NCBI GenBank assembly: GCA_937892015.1
Contig: CALAUY010000089.1
Location: 1 to 14,280 of the forward strand
DNA length: 14,280 nt
Reading direction: 5' to 3'
DNA from: an uncultured Bacteroidales bacterium
GTDB taxonomy: Bacteria; Bacteroidota; Bacteroidia; Bacteroidales; Paludibacteraceae
The notes beneath the pieces are model-generated. The model was not told the DNA's origin and made no database searches. It was given only the letters and a program-made list of their open reading frames with translations. Numbering within the stretch: the first letter of the stretch is position 1; each line of letters opens with the position of its first letter. Positions 6,599 through 11,951 of the stretch are shown piece by piece. The position numbers were made by a program, and so were the translations under genes.

Positions 6599-8310
6599 TT
6601 GTGCGACTGGCAGATCATATCATTACGCCGTTGGGCGATGGGGTGGAGTCTAATCTTGCCGCGCTGCGATGTGGCGAGTCGCGTTTGGCCGTTCATCACG
6701 ACGTGCACGGCGAGAGTGTCGCAGAACCGTTTGTTGGTTCGCTCTTCGACCATTTGCCCGAGAGGCACGGGTTCACGCCTTTCGAGGCTCTCTGTATAGC
6801 AGTGGCCGAGCCGGCAGTGCGTCGGGCGAGAGTGGATGTGTCGGCCGACGATTGCGTGTTCATTATCTCAACTACAAAAGGCAATATATGGTCATCTCCG
6901 GCTGACTCAGCGCGCAAGGTGGCCGCTTTCTTCGGAAACAATACTCCTCCTGTTGTCGTCTCTAACGCGTGCACGTCGGGCGTTTCGGCGCAACTGACTG
7001 CTTTTCGGTTGCTCTCATCGGGTCGGTACAAGACGGCCGTGCTTATCGGTTGCGATGTACAGAACCGCTTCATCGTGTCGGGTTTTCAGGCGTTCAAAGC
7101 ACTCTCTGCCACGCCATGCAAGCCTTTCGATGCAGCCCGTAATGGCCTTAACGCGGGTGAAGCTGCCGCTGCACTGATTCTCACCCGCACGGATCGTCCC
7201 GCCACGTCCATAGAGCCCCCAACGTCTGCAATGTCCCCATCGTCCATAGAACCTTCGTCCGGAATGTGGACGCTTCTCGGAGGCGGCATACACAACGATG
7301 CCAATCATATCAGCGGCCCCTCTCGAACGGCAGAGGGCAGTTGGCGTTGTCTCCGCGACACGCTTGCGTTGCTGCGCCCCGACGAAGTGGCATGCGTCAG
7401 TGTACATGGCACGGCCACGCTCTACAACGACGAGATGGAGGCACTGGCACTCCATCGTGCCGGACTCGGCGACATACCCGTGAGTGGTCTCAAGGGGTCC
7501 TATGGTCACACGATGGGCGCGGCAGGGCTGCTCGAAACGATACTGACACTCCATGCTCTCGACCGCGGCATTGTACTTCCAACACGCGGGTTTACCGAAC
7601 AAGGAACGACCAACGCGGTAAACGTTTCGCCCGAAGAGCGAAGTACGGATGAACGGGCGTTCATCAAACTGCTTTCGGGTTTTGGAGGTGTGAATGCCGC
7701 TGTGGCATGGAGAAAGGGTAAGGGTACAGAAAAAGGTACGGAAGAATGTATAGAAAAAGCTGTAGATGCACCGATTTCTTCGGATGTGCGCCATACTGCT
7801 GAACAGACTGACTATGAGGTGTTACATGAAGTGCGGATAGATGGGCCGACTGACCTTGTGGCGCGGTATAGAATCGTTGCAGGCGACTACCCGAAGTTCT
7901 TCAAGATGGACACGCTCTGTCGTTTGGGTTTCGTGGCAACTGAGGAGTTGTTGCACTCGTTTGCTGAGCGCATTGACCCTGAACGCACGGTTCTCATCCT
8001 TGCCAACCATAGTGCCTCGCTGCAGAACGACCTCGACTATCAGACCACTATCGCTGAACCTGCGAACTACTATCCGTCGCCTGCTCTCTTCGTCTATACG
8101 TTGCCGAATATTGTGACGGGCGAACTGGCGATTCGGCATCATCTGTTTGGTGAGACCACGTTTTACATACTGGAAAAGGAGTCTGACCTTGCGCCGCTCG
8201 TTGCAGCCACACTGACTGCCACATCGTGCCCATCGGCCATCGTCGGGTGGGTTGAGTGTTCGTCTCGAACGGAGTTCTCCGCTCATCTGCAGTTACTTGT
8301 CCGTCGTTGA
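6595..8310 (+). CDS. Beta-ketoacyl synthase with appended truncated ketosynthase-like domain
   Basis: A 571-residue protein with a complete condensing enzyme (about residues 1-373) that elongates acyl chains with malonyl-ACP. The triad is present, numbered from this start: Cys126 (VSNACTSG), His271 (SVHGTATLYNDEMEA) and His305 (GSYGHTMGAAG). A Pro/Ser-rich repeat insertion occupies about 200-224. After a charged linker (about 375-405), the C-terminal 165 residues contain LILANHSASLQND and PSPALFVYTLPNIVTGELAI. These resemble the region of a ketosynthase just before its active-site Cys, but the Cys and both His motifs are absent; the fit is to the short N-terminal-only ketosynthase proteins found in Bacteroidetes polyene-type clusters. 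The ATG at 6595 gives a 4-bp ATGA overlap with the acyltransferase; ATG 6589 (two extra residues) is possible. The 3' end overlaps the opposing GtrA-like gene by 18 bp. Enzyme class is firm; pathway and the role of the extra domain are inference. Confidence 0.87.
   Translation: MIVRLADHIITPLGDGVESNLAALRCGESRLAVHHDVHGESVAEPFVGSLFDHLPERHGFTPFEALCIAVAEPAVRRARVDVSADDCVFIISTTKGNIWSSPADSARKVAAFFGNNTPPVVVSNACTSGVSAQLTAFRLLSSGRYKTAVLIGCDVQNRFIVSGFQAFKALSATPCKPFDAARNGLNAGEAAAALILTRTDRPATSIEPPTSAMSPSSIEPSSGMWTLLGGGIHNDANHISGPSRTAEGSWRCLRDTLALLRPDEVACVSVHGTATLYNDEMEALALHRAGLGDIPVSGLKGSYGHTMGAAGLLETILTLHALDRGIVLPTRGFTEQGTTNAVNVSPEERSTDERAFIKLLSGFGGVNAAVAWRKGKGTEKGTEECIEKAVDAPISSDVRHTAEQTDYEVLHEVRIDGPTDLVARYRIVAGDYPKFFKMDTLCRLGFVATEELLHSFAERIDPERTVLILANHSASLQNDLDYQTTIAEPANYYPSPALFVYTLPNIVTGELAIRHHLFGETTFYILEKESDLAPLVAATLTATSCPSAIVGWVECSSRTEFSAHLQLLVRR
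7206..7253 (+). repeat. 36-bp-period repeat inside the ketosynthase gene
   Basis: gtccatagagcc at 7206 recurs as gtccatagaacc at 7242, 36 bp later. It encodes SIEP twice, 12 residues apart, within a Pro/Ser-rich stretch that interrupts the normal ketosynthase core between LILTR and the LLGGGI block. It looks like an in-frame expansion in a surface loop. Confidence 0.5.
7729..7764 (+). repeat. Degenerate 12-bp repeat encoding the interdomain linker
   Basis: Three successive 12-mers, gaaaaaggtacg, gaagaatgtata and gaaaaagctgta, encode EKGT, EECI and EKAV. They form the charged linker between the complete ketosynthase and the appended truncated domain. The units are diverged, so the repeat origin is likely but not certain. 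Confidence 0.4.
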
Positions 8311-8805
8311 GTCGTTGATTGGTGTCGGTTCGTCTGTCGTTGAGTCGTTGGTAGGTGTCGGTTCGTCCGGTGCGGAGTTGTTCTTGCGGCGGAAAACGAT
8401 ACGGTCGTTCATGAAGAAATTGAAGAGTCCGGAGAAACAGAGTGCGAGCAAGTTACACCACACAACGTCCCAAGTCAGAAGTAATGTGAACAGTTGCAAG
8501 AAGAGCATCTTAATGACAAATCCGCCGATGCAACTGCCCAAATAAGCGAAGTAATGCGTGGTGAATGAGCGTAAGGTGCGGTAATGGATGCGGTCGGGCC
8601 ACACGAAGAAATACGCCACTGCATAATTGGCCATCGTTGCGCAAACGAACGAGATGGTAGGAGCCAAGAGTCGTTCGCCCGCGTAACCATGTAGCCAGAA
8701 ATGGGCACACACCCACAAGACAGCCGTGTCAACCGCTGTGCCGACAAGCGTTGAGGCAGAGAAAGCTGCCAGACGCAACATGCCGTGTGGAACTTTCTTC
8801 GTCAC
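8293..8805 (-). CDS. GtrA-like polytopic membrane protein
   Basis: A 170-residue inner-membrane protein with four hydrophobic segments at about residues 14-36, 46-68, 84-110 and 114-132, the layout of the GtrA family. GtrA proteins are thought to help move polyprenyl-linked sugars across the membrane or assist cell-surface polysaccharide or teichoic-acid decoration. The end of the last segment, FSGLFNFFMNDRIVF, resembles the typical GtrA C-terminal motif. The tail carries two copies of an 11-residue unit (DEPTPTNDSTT and DEPTPINDSTT), acidic and hydrophilic. The start is GTG at 8805, overlapping the stop of the upstream CDP-alcohol phosphatidyltransferase by 4 bp (GTGA), which favours translational coupling; ATG at codon 9 is an alternative. 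Its 3' end overlaps the convergent ketosynthase gene by 18 bp. Family assignment is good, molecular role unknown. Confidence 0.82.
   Translation of the reverse strand: MTKKVPHGMLRLAAFSASTLVGTAVDTAVLWVCAHFWLHGYAGERLLAPTISFVCATMANYAVAYFFVWPDRIHYRTLRSFTTHYFAYLGSCIGGFVIKMLFLQLFTLLLTWDVVWCNLLALCFSGLFNFFMNDRIVFRRKNNSAPDEPTPTNDSTTDEPTPINDSTTDK
8303..8368 (-). repeat. Two-copy 33-bp tandem repeat at the convergent gene ends
   Basis: Two 33-bp units lie at 8303-8335 and 8336-8368 and differ at a few positions. On the minus strand they encode the 11-residue repeats in the GtrA-like tail. On the plus strand the first copy contains the ketosynthase stop codon (8308-8310). A 33-bp unit keeps the GtrA frame, so gain or loss of copies would change only the tail length. 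Confidence 0.88.
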
Positions 8806-9527
8806 TCTTCTTTCTTGGGCAGTGGGTCAATCTCCGCGAAATAATGGAGGTCTTTGAAGAACGAAACGAGGTACACAATGAAGAGAATGAGCCAGATACC
8901 GAAACCGATGTAGTCCATCAACTGAAGCTCAAGGCGGTAACTATTCATCCCGAGCGTGATATTGTACACGTGATGAACGTTGACCAGTGGTATTACGTAG
9001 ATGAGCAAGATGTTGACGATAATCATCAGTGCGCGGAACTCCGTCGGGCCGAGTTTGGCATACGTCAGTTTGAACTCGTTCTTGATTTTTGAGTTGATAG
9101 CGACGTACACTTCGAGTTGCAGATAGAGCACGTAACAGAGTAAAGCGAGCCAGAAATTAACCAATCCTGACATGCCTATGCCGGCAAAGATGAAGAACTC
9201 GCAGATGCAGTCGATGTTGTGGTCGAGGTAGTATCCGTACAGTTTGCGTTGTTGTCCACGCACTCGTGCCAACGTGCCATCGAGTGAGTCGCCGAACCAG
9301 TTGATGACGTATCCGAGTGAAGATAACCAGAGCCACATCAAGTCGAAATTGGCCAGTACGTAACTGATTCCGGCGAGGAAAGCGCCGAAAACGCCGAACC
9401 ACGTCATCATGTCGCTCGTCACCCATCGAGGCAAACGCGGAGCAATCCACGTCAAGAACTTCTTCTCGGGTTTGGATAAGATGGATGTCTGTATGCGTTC
9501 GGCTTGTTTGATTTTTTGTTCTGCCAT
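8802..9527 (-). CDS. CDP-alcohol phosphatidyltransferase family protein
   Basis: A 241-residue integral membrane enzyme of the CDP-alcohol phosphatidyltransferase superfamily. These enzymes transfer a phosphatidyl or related group from a CDP-alcohol to an acceptor alcohol, making phospholipids such as phosphatidylglycerol, phosphatidylinositol or related lipids. The full catalytic signature D-x2-DG-x2-AR-x9-G-x3-D-x3-D is present: Asp80, Asp83-Gly84, Ala87-Arg88, Gly98, Asp102 and Asp106. Several hydrophobic segments surround it (about 42-60, 62-78, 108-135, 160-185, 205-228). The first 35 residues are polar, with a KxxKxxxxI pattern. The start at 9527 is a clear ATG, 45 bp downstream of rsmE. 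It overlaps the GtrA-like gene by 4 bp. The acceptor cannot be read from the sequence; the GtrA partner hints at a surface lipid or glycolipid role. Confidence 0.87.
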   Translation of the reverse strand: MAEQKIKQAERIQTSILSKPEKKFLTWIAPRLPRWVTSDMMTWFGVFGAFLAGISYVLANFDLMWLWLSSLGYVINWFGDSLDGTLARVRGQQRKLYGYYLDHNIDCICEFFIFAGIGMSGLVNFWLALLCYVLYLQLEVYVAINSKIKNEFKLTYAKLGPTEFRALMIIVNILLIYVIPLVNVHHVYNITLGMNSYRLELQLMDYIGFGIWLILFIVYLVSFFKDLHYFAEIDPLPKKEE

Positions 9528-9572
9528 AATTGTCTGTATTAAAAACTATATTGTGTAAAACGATTGTATTGT

Positions 9573-10283
9573 TTATTCGTTGATTAGCAGGGCAGTATGT
9601 GCTGCTACCAAAGCGGCTGTTTCGGTGCGTAGTCGCGATGGTCCGAGTGAGACCGGTTGCCAGCCGTGGGCGAGTGCCAGTGTCAGTTCTTCGGGAGAGA
9701 AATCGCCTTCAGGGCCAATCAATATCACCACATCGTTACCTCGCGTAAGACTATGTTGCATTGCTTGTTTGTTGTCAGTGGGCGCATATCCCTCGATGCA
9801 ATGCGCTATCAGTTTGTCTGTTTCGGTTGCGCTTGTCACCAACCGGCTGAAAGGTGTCAGTTCGTTGAGGGTGGGGAAAGAGGCTCTCAGTGACTGTTTG
9901 GCGGCACTGATGATGATTTTGTTCAGTCGCTCTATGTTCAGCGTCTTACGTTCGCTGTAGCGGCACAGAACAGGCGTGAAGGCATCGACTCCCATCTCCA
10001 CACCTTTCTCTATCATCCACTCGACTCGGTCGGCACTTTTCGTGGGTGCAAAGGCGATGTGCACGTGTCCTGTATGTAGTGGTTCGGGTCGCGTTTGGCT
10101 CAAGAGGCGGAAGGTGCAGTGCTTGCGATGCGGGTTGACTATCTCGGCCTCGTAGAGCGTGCCTTGACCGTCTGTGAGCGTGATGTGGTCGCCCGACTTA
10201 GCGCGCAACACTTGCACACAATGGGCAGACTCCTCTTCGGGGAGTGTCAGTGAGGCAATGTCGGGGCTATAGAACCAGTACAT
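9573..10283 (-). CDS. rsmE: 16S rRNA m3U1498 methyltransferase RsmE
   Basis: A 236-residue SPOUT-class (knotted) methyltransferase that uses SAM to methylate N3 of U1498 in 16S rRNA on the assembled 30S subunit. The N-terminal PUA-like part contains HCVQVLR (21-27), the family's HxxxVLR motif. The middle has PTKSADRVEWMIEKGVEMGVD (80-100), the conserved RxexmieKgvElGv block, followed by RYSERK and AAKQSLRASFP. The SAM-binding knot shows LIGPEGDFSPEE (188-199) and LGPSRLRTETA (213-223). Length matches the family (about 230-250). It lies 71 bp after prfA on the same strand, and the gap holds an 11-bp tandem repeat. No key residue is missing. Confidence 0.95.
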   Translation of the reverse strand: MYWFYSPDIASLTLPEEESAHCVQVLRAKSGDHITLTDGQGTLYEAEIVNPHRKHCTFRLLSQTRPEPLHTGHVHIAFAPTKSADRVEWMIEKGVEMGVDAFTPVLCRYSERKTLNIERLNKIIISAAKQSLRASFPTLNELTPFSRLVTSATETDKLIAHCIEGYAPTDNKQAMQHSLTRGNDVVILIGPEGDFSPEELTLALAHGWQPVSLGPSRLRTETAALVAAHTALLINE

Positions 10284-10293
10284 ACTGTCTTTC

Positions 10294-10341
10294 GGTTATC
10301 TTATGGTTATCTTATGGTTATCTTATGGTTATCTTATGGTT
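10294..10341 (-). repeat. Four-copy 11-bp tandem repeat in the rsmE leader
   Basis: The unit ggttatcttat (plus strand) occurs exactly four times at 10294-10337, followed by a partial ggtt. It fills most of the 71-bp prfA-rsmE gap and ends about 10 bp before the rsmE start codon. On the coding strand the unit reads ataagataacc. The copies are identical, so the array is probably recent or actively maintained and may vary in copy number. Confidence 0.93.
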
Positions 10342-10354
10342 GCCTATAAGAGCC

Positions 10355-11455
10355 CTACAGTTCTGCTTCTTTGAGGCGCTCGGCGTTTTCTGCCACTTGG
10401 AGTGCATCAATGACGCTCTGGATGTTGCCGTTCATGAAATCGGCGAGATTATAGATGGTGAGGCCTATACGGTGGTCGGTGATGCGTCCTTGCGGGTAGT
10501 TGTACGTGCGTATCTTGGCCGAGCGGTCACCGGTAGATACCATGGTCTTGCGCCGTGCGGCGATGTCGTCGATATATTTCTGATGTTCTTTATCGTAGAT
10601 TTGCGTGCGCAGTCGGGCGAGGGCGCGCTCCTTGTTCTTTGGTTGGTCGCGCGTTTCCGTACATTCGATGAGTATCTCTTGCACTTCGCCCGTGTTGGGG
10701 TTCTTCCAGTTGTATCTGAGTCGAACGCCCGACTCCACTTTGTTCACGTTCTGTCCTCCGGCACCTCCTGAGCGGAACGTGTCCCATTTGATCTCGCCCT
10801 CGTTGATTTGTACGTCCAGTTCGTCTGCTTCGGGCAGTACGGCCACTGTGGCGGCAGAGGTGTGGATGCGGCCTTGCGTCTCGGTGGCAGGCACACGTTG
10901 AACGCGATGAACGCCCGACTCGTACTTGAGTGTGCCATATACGTTGTCGCCCGTCACGTTGAAGATAATCTCCTTGTATCCGCCCACAGCACCTTCTGAC
11001 TCTGACGACACCGTATATTTCCATCCTTTTATCTCGAAATACTTGGTGTACATCCTGAAGAGGTCACCGGCGAACAGGGCTGCTTCATCGCCGCCCGTGC
11101 CGCCACGAATCTCCATCACCACGTTCTTTGAGTCTTCTTTGTCTTGGGGGATGAGCATCAGTTTGAGTTCCTCTTCCAGAGCGGGTAGAGTAGGTTCTAT
11201 TTCTTCTATCTCTGCCCGTGCCATCTCTCTGAGTTCGGCATCGTTGTTGTTGTAGAGCAACCGTCGAGCCTCATCGAGTGCTGCTACTGCTTTCTTGTAC
11301 TTACCGGCGGCAGTGAGCACTTTTTCAAGGTCGTGATATTCTCGATTGAGCCGGATATACCGTGCCTGGTCGGCAATGACGGCAGGGTCGGTTATGAGCA
11401 ACCCCACTTCGTGAAATTTAGCCTCCAGCCCGTCTATTTTGTCGAGAATATCCAT
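10355..11455 (-). CDS. prfA: Peptide chain release factor 1 (RF1)
   Basis: A 366-residue class I release factor that recognises UAA and UAG in the ribosomal A site and triggers hydrolysis of peptidyl-tRNA. The codon-recognition tripeptide PAT (189-191, in RVPATETQGRIHTSAATVAV) marks it as RF1; RF2 would have SPF. The catalytic GGQ is at 233-235 (RSGGAGGQNVNK). The N-terminal coiled-coil domain covers about 1-105. After the GGQ loop there is the form YNWKNPNTGEVQEILIE, which is longer than in E. coli; I believe this is typical of Bacteroidetes RF1. Its start ATG shares one base with the stop of the upstream HIT gene (TGATG), so the two are probably translationally coupled. It is followed by rsmE, another translation-related gene. 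Confidence 0.96.
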   Translation of the reverse strand: MDILDKIDGLEAKFHEVGLLITDPAVIADQARYIRLNREYHDLEKVLTAAGKYKKAVAALDEARRLLYNNNDAELREMARAEIEEIEPTLPALEEELKLMLIPQDKEDSKNVVMEIRGGTGGDEAALFAGDLFRMYTKYFEIKGWKYTVSSESEGAVGGYKEIIFNVTGDNVYGTLKYESGVHRVQRVPATETQGRIHTSAATVAVLPEADELDVQINEGEIKWDTFRSGGAGGQNVNKVESGVRLRYNWKNPNTGEVQEILIECTETRDQPKNKERALARLRTQIYDKEHQKYIDDIAARRKTMVSTGDRSAKIRTYNYPQGRITDHRIGLTIYNLADFMNGNIQSVIDALQVAENAERLKEAEL

Positions 11456-11886
11456 CAGCCCATTATCTCCTTTCTGAGGGCCTCAATCATCTGACCATAC
11501 TCCTCGTCGGAGAGATAGACCTCTCCCGGGTTCATGCGGAACGTGCCGCCGTAGTCAGGGCCGTCCACATACTTGGGAGCGAGGTGGAAATGCAGATGCG
11601 ACAGTTTGTCGCTGAAAGCGCCATAGTTGATTTTCTCCGGTTGGAAGAGTTTCTGCATAGCCCGTGTGACGCGTGCCACATCTGCCATAAAAGCGTTGCG
11701 TTCGTTGTCGCTGAGTTCATTGAGGTCGTTGACGTGTTCGTTGTACGTCACCAAGCAGCGGCCTCGATACGTCTGTTCCTTGAAGAGGAACGCTTTGCTG
11801 ACGCTCAAATTGCAGATGGGCAACATTATCGCCTCACGTGCTTCATGTTTGGTGCAATAAATGCACTCTTTGGGATCACTATACAT
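11455..11886 (-). CDS. HIT-family nucleotide hydrolase/transferase
   Basis: A 143-residue soluble histidine-triad protein. HIT enzymes hydrolyse or transfer nucleotides from phosphoramidates and dinucleotides; the physiological substrate in bacteria is usually unclear. The triad HLHFHLAPKY gives His97-x-His99-x-His101, with the middle His as expected nucleophile. An N-terminal Cys pair (C8-I-Y-C11) resembles the zinc-binding CxxC of many HIT proteins. Length is normal for the Hint/Fhit-like branch. The start at 11886 (MYSDPKECIYC) is the only sensible ATG. A 24-bp-period repeat precedes it and prfA follows with a 1-bp overlap. The family is sure, the substrate is not. Confidence 0.92.
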   Translation of the reverse strand: MYSDPKECIYCTKHEAREAIMLPICNLSVSKAFLFKEQTYRGRCLVTYNEHVNDLNELSDNERNAFMADVARVTRAMQKLFQPEKINYGAFSDKLSHLHFHLAPKYVDGPDYGGTFRMNPGEVYLSDEEYGQMIEALRKEIMG

Positions 11887-11901
11887 AATGATGTTGTATT
11901 A

Positions 11902-11945
11902 AGTTGCGTGTTGTTTGCAGCTGATAGTTGCTTGTTGTTTGCAGC
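11902..11945 (-). repeat. Two-copy 24-bp-period repeat upstream of the HIT gene
   Basis: agttgcgtgttgtttgcagc (11902-11921) and agttgcttgttgtttgcagc (11926-11945) differ at one base and are 24 bp apart. They fill most of the 65-bp gap between the Ser-rich gene and the HIT gene and end about 15 bp before the HIT start codon (read on the minus strand). Confidence 0.88.
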
Positions 11946-11951
11946 GGATTC

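Noticed and set aside
7015..7794. Minus-strand ORF of 259 residues opposite the ketosynthase
   Set aside because: The plus strand holds conserved ketosynthase motifs; the reverse product has no domain-like pattern.
9528..9572. Repeat in the rsmE / CDP-alcohol transferase gap
   Set aside because: Only attgt-type pentamers recur in an AT-rich gap with irregular spacing; too weak to call a tandem repeat.
10244..10771. Plus-strand ORF of 175 residues across the 11-bp repeat
   Set aside because: Antisense to rsmE and prfA; it is kept open by the repeat and by high-GC coding sequence on the other strand.
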